This document shows positions 35,823 to 48,493 of a stretch of 64,000 nt of DNA, piece after piece. The notes below the pieces were generated by a model. That model did not search any database and had not been told where the DNA came from. It was given only the letters and a program-made list of their open reading frames with translations. The translations under genes and the position numbers were made by a program. Each line of letters starts with the position of its first letter. Within the stretch, counting starts at the first letter, position 1. Source of the stretch: Xestospongia bergquistia (taxonomy: Eukaryota > Porifera > Demospongiae > Haplosclerida > Petrosiidae); assembly GCA_963965975.1 (NCBI GenBank), contig OZ014418.1:7543275-7607274 (forward strand). The letters run 5' to 3'.

Positions 35823-37617
35823 ATGTTATTGAGGCTCTGTTGGAGGCTAGCTACCACAACAAGAAGATTTTATTCTTCAAATGGACTAAACATTATCTAT
35901 AGTAGAATAAAGGTATTATAATATTGTTTGTGTCTATTTAAATAATATTACAGGCTACAGGACCCCTCACAGTAGCTGAGTATATGAAAGAATGTCTATT
36001 AAATCCTCTAATAGTAAGTTATCACTGTAATTACTTAATGAGATCTTAATGACAGGGGTATTACGTAAAACAAAATGTTCTGGGAGGTGATGGCGACTTT
36101 ATTACATCACCAGAAATATCCCAAGTATTTGGCGAAGTAAATTAACAATAAATTAACTAATTAACTACTAAATTAGTTGTTAGGTGTTTGGATTGTTGCC
36201 GACTGGATAGTCCAGGGAAGCCCCTCTCATTGCCAAGTAATAGAGTTGGGACCAGGTCAAGGATCATTAATGAAAGATATTTTGAGAGTATGTTCCTGTA
36301 TAATTATTATATTATTTGCATTATTTGTTAGGTATTTGAGCAATTAAAACAGATATTACCAGCAATATCTATACATCTGGTAGAGGCAAGTTCTAACATG
36401 ATATTGAGACAGAAAGCATTATTAACTGATTCTACTGGTATAACAATATCTCATATAATGATCCTTTAATTATCTGACTAATTAGAAGATAATCAATCAA
36501 ACTCATTGTCTTTGTCAAATGGTATAAATGTTAATTGGTATTCTCATTTAACTGAAGTACCTCAAGGTCAGCATTATATTTTAAATGATACTATTATTAA
36601 GTGTTCATAGGTTTTAGTTATTATATTGCTCATGAATTCTTTGATGTCTTACCAGTTCATCAATTTAAAGTAAAGACACAAGCTATATGAACTAATACAT
36701 ATTATAATTATTATTATTAGAAGACAGAGTCTGGTTGGAGAGAAGTATTAGTTGATATTGATCCACAAAGCAGGTATTATTTAATAATTATCATTTATTT
36801 TAATAAATGTGTATTAGAGAGAAGGCACTACGATTTGTATTATCTCCTCATCCCACACCAGCATCTCTTACTTATACTACAGTTAGTACATTACAGATTA
36901 ATCCATACATTTATATGTGTGTGTGTAGTTATTATCACAGGATAATAGTATTGAATGTGAAGTTTGTCCTGATGGACTAGTTATTGTTGAAGAAATAGCT
37001 AGGAGAATTAAACGAGGGGGTGGGGCTGCATTAATAGCTGATTATGGAGATAATCATTTGGGAAAATTGACTTTAAGGGTAAGACTGTTGTACAAGAACA
37101 AGTCTGTTCACATAATGTACTGTAGGTTTGGGTCTGTAGTTCTAGGTACCAGTCTATTAAGATACTATATTGCTGTTATTGAATATTCCTTATGTATAGG
37201 GTTATAGAAATCATAGCGAGTGTGATGTTCTTTCAGAGCCAGGTCTAACAGATTTAACTGCTGATGTCAATTTTAATATGTTACAAGAAGTTGTCAGATC
37301 TCAAGGTAGAAGATATGATACACATATTTTAATTATATTGGTAATTAATAGGGTGTGTACCACATGGACCAATAACACAGAATGAATTTCTACATAAAAT
37401 GTGTATCAGAGAACGTCTCCAAGTATGTTTTTATTATTAATAAATAATTAATATTTTATAATAAATTATACAGGTATTATTAGATAAAGCTGATCCTGTG
37501 ACTGCTAGATCTTTAACTACAAGTTATGAATGGCTAACTAATCCAGACAAAATGGGAGAGAGATTCAAGTTTATGGCTGTGACTAACTCATCTCAACATA
37601 TACCAACACCATTTTAA
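35823..37617 (+). CDS. NDUFAF7: Complex I assembly protein arginine methyltransferase
   Basis: NDUFAF7 (MidA family) dimethylates an arginine of NDUFS2 in the mitochondrial matrix during complex I assembly. ATG 35823 begins MLLRLCWRLATTTRRFYSS, an Arg-rich targeting peptide. Then GPLTVAEYMKECLLNP, GYYVKQNVLGGDGDFITSPE, the SAM-binding VIELGPGQGSLMKDILR, YYIAHEFFDVLPVHQFK, GGGAALIADYGD and the C-terminal NPDKMGERFKFMAVT. About 11 short exons. The stop TAA at 37615-37617 shares bases with the stop of TADA2B on the other strand. Confidence 0.92.
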
Positions 37618-39713
37618 CTTAGCCAGCCTGATTTATAAAAGTATTTAATAATGTGATGTTTTGTTTCTTGAGATAAAGCTTTAGGAAGTGATGGTTTAGC
37701 AGCGATACCTTTATGACGAAGAGCAGCAACCTAAGTTATAATAAAGTAAATATATATATTTATAACATGTTTATAATAAGGATACCTTAAGTACTTCACT
37801 CTTAATATTAAGATATTCCTGTGGCTTTATAACTAATGTATTACAAAGCTAGTGGAAAAATACTATAAATGTTATAATATTTAATAATTACCTTTCTTTC
37901 AGATTGTGATAATAGAGTTAATCCTAGAGAGGCTAATACCTCAGAAGTACCTATATAATATTAAGTGATGTTAGTATCATAATTATAGTATTATATATAC
38001 CTTGTGTATTGAGTGTCGCATCATCTCTGTGTAAAATAATGTAATTATAATATAATAATTAATAGGGACTTACTCAAAACTAGCCTCATTTTCCTAATAG
38101 AAAAAAGTAATATAACATATTAATATATTAGAGGTTAGATACCTTTTTACTATCTTTTAGTTTGTCCTGCTCTTGTTTTAACAGATCAATTTCAACACTA
38201 TCTATAACACAGACACCCACACACATAATTACAGTATAAATTGCCATGTTTAAGTGAAATACCTTCTAGTTTAGTAATTCCATAGCTGCGATATCTTTTT
38301 AGATCTTGTATTCTCTCCTTTAGTTCTCTCTCTCCTATTGTACAATTAATATTTGATGAAAATGAACCTACAAACTTTTCAATGATGCTATCAACTTTTC
38401 GTATTCTCCATATTCTATTAGTCTAGCTAATGGACGATATTTGTTGCGTAGTTCTCTAGATACAAGTAATAATTAATGATAACAACAGGAGCTAACCTCT
38501 CCTCTTTAGAGTATTTGCGTTTAAAGTCTACAATATACAGGATGAAACCACACCCATCTAATAATAATTACTTACTACGTTGTTTTCCACTGATCAAATT
38601 ATGTTGTCTTGCAAAACTAAATACTATAATTAACACACAATTATTACATTTTGACCACACCTCTTTCTCTTTTCGCGCTCTGATAGTCTTCGTGTATACA
38701 TATCAATGTGAGCTAGTTTTAAATCTAGAAATTTCATGTGATAGTCATGTGATCATATTACTAACCACACCTCTTTCTATATCTTCTTCATCATGATATG
38801 TACCTAATGTACTAATAATTTTCTCAGAATCATTATCAAATTCCTATAAGAGTCACATGACTACTTGACAAAATCATGTGACATACTTTCTCAAAGTCAT
38901 CTCTTAGTGGCATATATGTTAATTCTTGTTGTTCTGAATGGTCTAACATGACGGGGGTAAAGGATGGAGGAGATGGAGGGACTGTATACAGGCAAAGACC
39001 ACTGGTAATTATTTTTATAGTGACATTAACCTACTCTCTCCTCCAACTCCTTCAAGTGCTTTTATATGATGATCTTGTGGTATCAGGCCTATGATGTCAT
39101 AAAGATGTCATAAAATAATGATGTCAGAATAACTTACCATCTCCTATAACACTATTGATATATACATCATTGTAATGGTCTTTGCTCTCTATAGGTAAAG
39201 ATAATTAAGGTGGGTGTGGTTTATGTTAACCTCGAGCTGTCTTAGTTACCACATGAGCACCAATATCTTCCCTAGGTGATGTCATAATCACATGACAGTC
39301 ACATGATACACTTACCAATTACCAAAACCATCTTGTTCTACAGCATCTAATAATAGAACTTCCTCAATAGCTCCCCAATCATCAGTTAATAGGGGAAAAC
39401 TCCCCTCGTCCTACATGTATACGTGATATCATTATGACATCATTGATATTTCTTACAATAAGTTGATAAGGATGATCAGGTGCATGAGTACCACCAAGAG
39501 CTCCTGATGCAAAGCACTATAACAAAGAGGATGACCCTGTAATATTAATTATACAACTTACATGAAGACAGAGGTCAAAATCATGACATACATTACATTT
39601 TAGCCTTAATGTAATATCACAACCACAGTAACTGCAATGATAGCCTTGCGCATCTTCTAGAAAAGGAAAATTACATATCTTAAAACATAAAATAAATGTA
39701 CTTACCATCCGCC
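37614..39713 (-). CDS. TADA2B: Transcriptional adaptor ADA2b of SAGA-type complexes
   Basis: Start at 39713 (MADG, split by an intron). A ZZ zinc finger follows (YHCSYCGCDITLRLKCNVCH, DFDLCLHCF). The SANT/Myb-like segment reads EEVLLLDAVEQDGFGNW, EDIGAHVVTK, and is followed by ESKDHYNDVYINSVIGDG. The C-terminal SWIRM-like part reads CNTLVIKPQEYLNIKSEVLK and ends KHHIIKYFYKSGWLS. The order ZZ-SANT-SWIRM and the YINS motif favour TADA2B over TADA2A. It supports GCN5/PCAF histone acetylation. Many tiny exons. The TAA at 37616-37614 interlocks with NDUFAF7. Confidence 0.88.
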
Positions 39714-39847
39714 ATTTTATTGGTGGGTCATTAATAGGATTAATCTGTTACCATAGCAACAAAGGTTTCACTATACAATAATCTATTCCTAAGGCAAAAT
39801 ACGTTCACTACGTTGATTCTAGTTGCAGGATTGTAGTATTGCTGAAT

Positions 39848-42800
39848 ATGGCAAGTAATAATGGTCTTCCCGAATTATCTAATCAATACTTAAGTGCTGG
39901 TAAATTGCATTCTACTGCAAGACAACCACTAACTTCAAAAGGTTCTCCTCCAGCTCAACTCAGTCATACAGTATCTCCTACAACATTTCAACGATGTTCT
40001 TCACCCACATTAAGAGGAGCTCCATTGAGGAGGGTAAGTATAAGCACATTAGTATTAATGTAACTTAATGTTAATATAGTCTGTAGAATTGATGAGAGTA
40101 TCTCGCAGCGAGTGGGATCATCGTGATCAACTCCTCTCTACATTAAGGTATTTACCTTTTAATTTAATATAATTATTAAGTTTTATTAATGGCAGAGCTG
40201 AGAACAATGAACTGCAGCAGAAATTGAGAGATAAATCTGAATCTACTGAAAATTACCATCAAGTATGAGATGCTGCATTTTTAATGATATTTGTCTATCA
40301 TATAGTTATTGAGCACTTGTCATCATATGCTGAATATATTAGGTACAGTATCATCTGATATGACAAGAGAGAGACTCCAAACAATTTTAACAAGTAAAAT
40401 AACTGAATTAAAGGAAGGTCATGAACATTCTAAAGCTGCAGTATGTTACAATTAATATGTCAATATTATATACAGTATTATTATTATTATATGTACAGTT
40501 ATCAACATCTTGTGATGAACTAGAGAAAACTAGAGGAGAATTAGCAGCTAATTCTGTAAAATTAAATAATGTTCAAACACAACTTGTCCAATTGAAAACA
40601 TTGCTTTCTACTAAAGATACAGAACTACAACAATTAAAGGTATAGTGTCTGTCATAATGAGTTATTAATTGTATTTAATTATAGGGTGAAGTTGAACTTG
40701 GTCAGCAATCTAATGCACGTACAAGTGCAATGTTGCAGTCTTTAAAGAAACAACTTAACAATTATGAAGAAGAGAAAGAGAAAAGGAGACAGAATCTGTC
40801 TCAATTTGAACAAACTATTGGACAACTTCAAAAACAACTCAAAGACAAAGTTAGTTTATTAATATTTCTATCATCAATTATATTAGTAATTATAGGAGAC
40901 TAATAACAATGTAATGGAAGATCAACTCCATCAACTTGAAATTGAAAAAGAAGAGATTAAAGAAAGAGCAGATGTAGCAGATGCTGCAGTTAGTATTATT
41001 GTATGTTATTAGCAAGTTTTATCTCTTTAATATTTCAGTATGAAGAAATTTGTAGCCAGTTAGCAGAGAGCTTACAAGTTGAAGATATGTGTGATGTTGA
41101 TCAAATGATTACTAAGGTATGTCTCTCTACTATACATAATACAATACCTTGTTCTTTAGGTTAGTAATTTAGTCAGAGAGAATCATGATCTTGCTCAGAG
41201 AATTGAGACATTAACACAATCTTCTCAAGTTGTGGAATTAGATGCTAAAGCTAACAGGTGACTCTATTATTAATTAACTTATAATTAACTTATTATTAAC
41301 TTATTATTATAGGGAAACTATTTTAAGATTAGTGGCTGAAGTTAAAAAGTATGAAAACCAACAGTCTACTCTGACATCATTACAAGAGGTACTATTATTA
41401 AAAGATATATTGTATATAATACATTTTATGTAGCAAGTCAAGGACTTAAAAGAACAATTAGAAATATGTCAAAAAGAAAAGGGCAGTTTATTAGAGAGAT
41501 TGACAGTAACTCGAGATACAATGAATTTGTTGCAACAAGAACTACATCAAAAGGAAGAGAGGTTAGTTGTAATGTATTTTAATAAAATATCATGTCTTCT
41601 GTAGTTGTGTAGAACTTAAACGTAATATTGAAATAATACAGGAGTCTCATCAACAGGACCAACAATCTCAACAACAAGTATATAATATCATTATTACAAT
41701 AGACTATTACTGTCTCTCTAGTATATTGATTTCTATACTAGTTTAAAGAGTAGCTTAAGTTGTCAGTCTTCTAATGAAATAAAGCAGATGATACAAGAAT
41801 TATTAGAGGTGCTCCCTATAATTATGTGTAGTGATTAGTTGTCATTGAGTTATATATAGAGTGTTCCACAGTTAAAGACAGAGATATCTCAACAAAATAG
41901 TCAACTATTAGAATTAAAAGATCAACTCAAATACAAAGATAGATTATTAGCAGAGACACAAGACAATGTAGAAGTAGAGAAATCAAAGATTACTGACTTG
42001 ACTAGTCAGTTAAAGAACATTGAAATACTAGAACGTCAGCTGCACCAACAAAATGAAAAGGTATGTCATTGTCCTCCTCCTATGCTAAATGGAGTAATAC
42101 TGTAGTATACATAATTATGATGTTATATTCTATAGTACAATTCATTTATCAAGAGATGTATGACATCATTGCAAGTTGAGACTTCCACTAGTTGTATTGT
42201 TACTGGAGATTTTGCAGAAGATGCTGTGTTAGTGAGAGCAGAACAGTTGTCTAAGTTAGAAGTAAGTGTGGTTACCATGGTAACCTTGTATTATACTCAT
42301 TGTTAGACTCAAGCAATTGCTGAGAAGCAATCTGCATTTTACTCTTTACAACGTAAATTAAAATTATGTCGTCAACAACTTGATAGTAAAGAAATGCATG
42401 TCAATTTATTACAAAAGAAAGTATCAGCTCTTGAAGCCAGAGTGACTTCTGCTATTGAGAAAGAAACTGAATGGCAAAATACTTTGGATAAAGTAAGTTA
42501 AAGAAATTGTCATATGTACTAGTAAACAATGGGAATTATTATTATTTTTAAAACATTAATGCAATATTTGAGAACAGTAATAATAATGTCACTTAACAAG
42601 GACATATAACTCTAACTTCATACATGATTTAGTGACTTGGACCAATTCTCGTTTTTTTGAAAGCCCATGACTATAGTGGGCCAAAATGATAAGCAACGAA
42701 ATCACTTGAAAATGTTTATAGAGTTAGCTATATAGGTCCTTGTTAAGTAGAGTAATTGTTTATGTTCAGAAATGTTGTTAATATCTGTTATAAAGCAAAA

Positions 42801-43499
42801 AGATTCATTAATTTACATGTATATATAGTGTGTCTATATATATATATATATTATTTATTTATTTATTTAGGGTAAAAAGACCAGTCAATTGTTGGATAAA
42901 TTGCAAATAAAAATGACTCAACAACGTGACATTATTGCTCAATTAAAAGAAGACAGTGAGTCATTACAAAAACTAAAGGCAAGGAATATACAATTATATA
43001 ATAATAAAACAATAAAATATTATACAGGGTATTTGTACTGAGCAAGAGGATCGCATACAACAGTTAGAGAGAGAAGTACAGTCATTACAGGAGACTCGTG
43101 TGCACCTTTCACAGCAGTTAGCTGAAGCTAGACATAAAATACAAACTGTTGTTAGTCAGGATAAAGATAGAGCTGAACATTGTGAGGAACAATTGAGAAG
43201 AGTTCAAGATGAATTAGAAAGTGTGCAACAAAGAGAAAAGAAAGTGAGCAATAATTATATTTTAATAATATACTATAATATTATTTTAGATGCTGTCATT
43301 TCAAACTTCAATATATGAGGCAATGGACACGCCCCCTAAAGATGATAACGATGTTCTCTTACAAATAAAACAAGTGCAGGCATCATGTCAAAAATATAAA
43401 GAGTTATCACGTGATTTACAAGCCAGTTTGAGACAACTTGAAAATGGTTTTAGAACAAGTTATCAAGATACTATAACATTATTATGTAATGAAATATAA
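39848..43499 (+). CDS. Long coiled-coil protein, possibly CCDC170-like
   Basis: ATG 39848 (MASNNGLPELSNQYL) follows a 135-bp divergent promoter shared with TADA2B. After a Ser/Pro-rich head, nearly the whole product is heptad-rich coiled coil over about 20 exons (for example GELAANSVKLNNVQTQLVQL, QFEQTIGQLQKQLKDK, RETILRLVAEVKKYEN). The RETILRLVAEV stretch recalls CCDC170, but this is weak and other centrosomal or Golgi coiled-coil proteins are possible. It ends CNEI at 43499, only 41 bp before the MED16 start on the same strand. It contains one longer intron (42494-42870). Confidence 0.65.
42494..42870 (+). other. Longest intron of the coiled-coil gene, ending in TATA and TTTA runs
   Basis: The donor is GTAAGTTA. 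The 3' end carries a TA run (about 42830-42850) and then TTATTTATTTATTTATTTAG. No coding segment was seen. Confidence 0.7.
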
Positions 43500-43540
43500 A
43501 CAGGATGTACAAGTTAATTTTAATAATTGACTAGTAAAAA

Positions 43541-46500
43541 ATGGAGGAGTTGTATCAATCTATTATTCCTGGTGCTAGTATAATACACAGTATAGATTGG
43601 TCTTGTCTTAACTTGATAGCTGTAAGTGTCTCAGTAAATAAAAAAGGTTATGTTGGAGAAGGACTTGGAAGGTGAGGATTAGATGTATATATTCATATAT
43701 ATACTTTATTTATATACATATTATAGTTCAAAAACACATCAACTATTAGTATTTGAAGCTAACAGACCTTGGCAATATCACTGGTAAGTATTATATATAC
43801 AGGCATTATGTACATTAAAGTGGGTGTGGTCTCAAACTACTAGTTGACACTTGTTGACTTGACAATCCACTATCTCCTGAAGTTTCAACAACTGGTTTAT
43901 CTCTTTCTCTTTGTTCGTATTCTTGTTGAGTTGTTAATGGTTGATAGGTATTATCTTGTTCTTGTTGAGGTAGACTGTCATCACTTGAAATATTTCGAGT
44001 CTCCATCAATGGAGGATGCAATGCATCAATAACTTGAGGATTACTTTGTGCATGGAATGACAATGGGGAAACTCCTAATAATTATAGTAGTCAATGTTTA
44101 TTTAATGATGTCATAATAACTCACTTTGCGTATGAATAACATGGACAGAATTAGAACGTGGCCTTGTAATGGGCGGAGTCAGAGAAACACGATACCTTAA
44201 AGAATTAGTTCGTTGTAATGGGCCTAGATATATTTATGATAATATTACATTTTTAATATAAGTTATATACCTGGCTCTACGTTCTCATAATGATCATCAT
44301 CCTCATCTTCATCTACTAAATTAGTGAATAATTATTATAGGATCATTGGATTATTTACTCACATATTGAAGGCATACTACTACTAGCTAGTTCACTGTTA
44401 GGAAGATTAGGAAGAACCTTTTGAGATTTAGAATGATGAAGTTGACGAACTTTTGTTCCTTTTTTTGAATGATGTCCAATTTTAAATTTTCTTCCAACTT
44501 TTTGGAACACTGTAAAATATATCATACAATAAAAATATAATATATTGTATTAACCTGTGGTATGCTGTTTAGTGGTGTCTTCATCTGATGATAAATCATC
44601 ATTTTGATCTGCATATATGAGGTGTGTTGTACTCTGTTTTGATGGTGTAAAATGCCATTTTTTAGCAAGTTCAAACAGGTCTTGTTTGAGTATCTGGAGA
44701 TGTTCATCTAGTGGTGATAAAGAGTCATCGATCCATTCCTCACCAGGTTGTAGACTTTGATGTATTAGTGTTAATTCTTCCTGCATCATCTCTTGATGTT
44801 TAAGAATGATAGAAAAATGATGTTTTAGTTTACGATTTTCTTTTAAATGACTTGACTCCTTTTTCTGTTTTAGAAATTCTTTAATCTTTTTAGTAACGGG
44901 TTTGACCAAATCCTGTCGATCTAAACGTTTTACAATATCAATTAAGGCCCATGGTTCTTCATGTGTGAGGATTCCTTTCTCTTGCAAATGATGTAGTGTA
45001 CCAACTTTGCTGTCACATTTATTAGTCCCTACAAATTCTTCTTGATAATAATAAGCTAAGTTTTGACAGTCTTCATCTGTTAGTTTTTTGCTTACAAAGA
45101 TAATAACTTCTCTGTATCCAAACTCCATTATGTTGAGAGTAACTGTTGTTTTTTGTTATAACTTGTAATTCAATAGTTATAAATATCATTAATGTAACCA
45201 GGAAATGTGAAAACTGTCTATGTATTTTGTTATAGATTGATGTCATAAATTTTTATTTTGTGGTGGGTATGATGTCATTATGATTTCATTTTTATCATAG
45301 TGTATATGGTGACAGTAAAGCTATAACTCGTGAAGTCAAGTGGTCACTTAATGGTCGTCGATTATTGTCAATTGAACAAGATAATATAGCTCGAGTTTGG
45401 AGAATGAAAGTAATTTGCATTTATTGTTAATAATATGATTTATTTGTTATATAGGAAGATTGTATTAACACATGGACCAGGAGTCATCGTGTTGAACTTA
45501 ATAACAAGTTATTACATGCTGGATGGGTTGAGTATAAACCTCTAGTATGTGATCTACTAACAATGAATTATTTATTAATGGCCTATAATTCTGTGAATTA
45601 AATTGACTTTGTCTTCGTTTAGCCTAATGTTAATTGCACAAAGAAGGCATGGCCAGAACTGTTAGAATATCATTGTTACAGCTCAATACTTCATGCATTA
45701 GTTCCAGAAGCTGCTATATTTGTATATAGTAATGGAAAAGTGAGCCCCTTTAATCATTGTGTCTTAATTGATTTATTAAATAGGTCCAGTTGGTATCTTT
45801 TAATGATTCAGAACCAGTTCAGAATGAGTTACAACTTGAAGTTGATGGTAATCTATGTGCTGCAGGAACATTAGTGTCATCAGGTCTATATTATATATAT
45901 ATAAAGTCTTCTTTATAATATAATATTTTAGATGGTACATTGCTGTGTGTTGTAGTGTGTAGTGATGGTCTTGTTAAATTATTTGTATTAAGTGTTCAAG
46001 CAAGTCTTGAGTCTAGATTTAATTTGAAGGCATCATTGGCTACTAGTTTTCATCCAACAGGAGGTGGAGGAGGTAATTAACAAATGTCTATATATTTTAT
46101 AATAATGGGATATTGTAGGACAATTGACTGATCTTGTTATGCATCCTGATACAGGGGGCTGTCTCTTACATATCTGTTATGATAGTAAGGGGTGTGGTTT
46201 CATTGTACATTAATAATTTGTTACTAATAGATACTAATATGTTACAGTGGTCATTACGAGATACAGAAGGTTCTTATTTGGTAAATAATAATAATTTATA
46301 TTCATTATTCATCAAAGTATTTTAGGCTAAACGAGAGAGTCTAGAAATAATGCCTCAACCAGTTACTTGTATTGATTGTACAACATTATGTTTGAAGGGG
46401 TGTGGTCCGTCTCCAGCAAGTCTTGCAACCACACCTGCTGCAGGGAGTGAATTTATATTGGATGTCCCAGGAGAAAATCGTGATAAACGATGGCCAGTGG

Positions 46501-48493
46501 AATTAATGGTCATGGTCCATCAAGATAATACTACAACTATTTTAAATAGGTTTGTCATCTAGATTTTATAAATAACTCAATATTATATTAATTTGTTGTA
46601 GAAGTTCTTATCAAAAGTTGTATCATGGTAAACTTGATGGAGAACCATCTAATGAACCTGGTATAGACATATCTACATATCATGTGACAATCATGTGATC
46701 TCTTATAGCTTCAAAACGATCTCGTGTTGAACTGGAAAGAGGCTCAACTTGTTTATCTCTTTGTTTATCACCTAATGGCTGTTGTGTAGCATTTACATGT
46801 GCTGGTACAATATCAGTGTACTCTTTATGCCCATTTGTATTAGGAGAGAAAGGTAAGTTAATAATTTTAAAGTAATTAATTACCCAATGATAACAGGATT
46901 TTCCCCTCCTGATATAAGTCGTTGGAGTGTATTATTAGCAATGGCTGCTGTTAGACATCATTCAGTATGGGACATAGCTGTTATGTGTAGTAGAGTTGCC
47001 TTTAAACAAGAAGGTATATAATATATCATGTGATGTCATCATGTTGCCATAGATCCAGGACAAGTTATGAAAGTATTAGAACAATGGTCTGAAGATTTTA
47101 TGAATAATTCTGACAGCTGGTTAGAGCTACTCCTTCCTGTTTATCATTATATTTGCTATACATTACATTGGTTAGTTATTTGTTTACTGAACTGTGCAAT
47201 TATGATGTCATTATAGTTGTCACGATAAAGGGTTACCTCTTTCTCTTGATCAACGAGATATTTTAAGACTTCATGCAACATTTTCTTTGTTGTTGTTATC
47301 TTTACCAAGTACTTGTGATCAGGAAATGTCTCCTGCACAATCTTTGAAAGGTATTGATAAATAAATCTATTAACTATGATAATATTCTTTCTAGATACTA
47401 GTGAATCACCTGAAGATAATATAGATAATATTACTAGATCATTACAACAAAAAGATTTTGTGATTACTAAAGGTAAATGAGTTAGTATTAGATTTTTTGT
47501 CATATATAAAGCAGATGTTGCTGGACAACTTCATGGCCATGCTCATTGGATACTTGAATTAGCAATCAAAATTGCCTCAAGAATAGCAGCTTTAACTATT
47601 GAAAGAGTAAGAACTTCATATTATTAATTATAATTAATACAAGTAATAATTAGATTCCTGATATATTAAGTCTGAAAATACTACGTCAAAGTTTAATGTT
47701 AATATATATTTGGAATAAATGTCTCTCTTCTCCAGTATTGGCAGTTAATGGTTAGTATAAATGTTGTTATAATTATTGTTAATATTATTTGTAGATGCTG
47801 CAATCAGTTTGTTATTTAAAGTAATAACTCATTCTGTTAACAGTCCATTAGCTGGGCTTGATGAGTCACTTAAGTCTGGTAAATACAAGTACATTAACTA
47901 TGACATCATTATGACATCATTTTAGATGTATCAAAGAATATACCTTATGATGACAGCTCTCTAACTTTAACATTAACTAAGGCAGCTAATCTTCAAGGTA
48001 TTGTAAGATGTATTGTATCCATTAATGATTTTTTAAACATAGGATTCCTACATGGATTATCTAAAACTGGAGAACTACCTGAAATATTTTATCGTGATCA
48101 CTGTCCACGACTACGTCCTCACATTCAACATCATTATCCCACTACAGACCCATATTCTCCTCTGGGATTAGTGATTCCACGAGGACTAGCCCCACCTTGG
48201 AAGGACGTATTTGTTGAAGGTCAACTTGATGTTATTCATGGAGGATTATTGTCAAAGGCAGTTGTTCAAGATGCCAGATTAAGACAATGTAGCAGGTATA
48301 ATTCTCTCTTAACTAATGCTTTATTAAATATTATTACAGTTGTCGATGCTGGACTGTAGCATCAAGTGATATTTCAGATGACACATCTAGTGATATATCA
48401 TCTCATCCTGTACAACAATGGCGTCATTGTTGGTCTCATCATTGCGTATGTGGATCATCCTGGTTAACACAACAATTTAAACATTATTCCTAA
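43541..48493 (+). CDS. MED16: Mediator complex subunit 16
   Basis: MED16 is a tail-module subunit of Mediator. ATG 43541 begins MEELYQSIIPGASIIHSIDW, continuing SCLNLIAVSVSVNKKG and, after the intron holding the nested DED gene, AITREVKWSLNGRRLLSIEQ and DNIARVWRMK. These form an N-terminal WD40-like propeller. Later exons read SCLSLCLSPNGCCVAFTCAG, VLLAMAAVRHHSVWDIAVMC and GFLHGLSKTGELPEIFYRD. The C-terminus QQWRHCWSHHCVCGSSWL matches the family ending of a Trp/Cys motif. About 20 exons. The stop at 48493 lies inside the 3' coding end of the RCCD1-like gene on the other strand. Confidence 0.88.
43815..45128 (-). CDS. DED-domain protein nested in a MED16 intron
   Basis: Start at 45128. Residues 1-85 (GYREVIIFVSKKLTDEDCQN, DSKVGTLHHLQEKGILTHEE, ALIDIVKRLDRQDLVKPV) fit a death effector domain, with a helix-6 R.DL-type motif and charged E/D...KGI. 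A coiled-coil stretch follows (SIILKHQEMMQEELTLIHQS). After a phase-1 splice a basic segment (KVGRKFKIGHHSKKGTKV), an acidic one and Gln/Ser-rich exons follow, with stop at 43815. About five exons, all within the MED16 intron between roughly 43781 and 45299. It is probably an apoptosis or immune adaptor; the family member is not identifiable. Confidence 0.7.
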
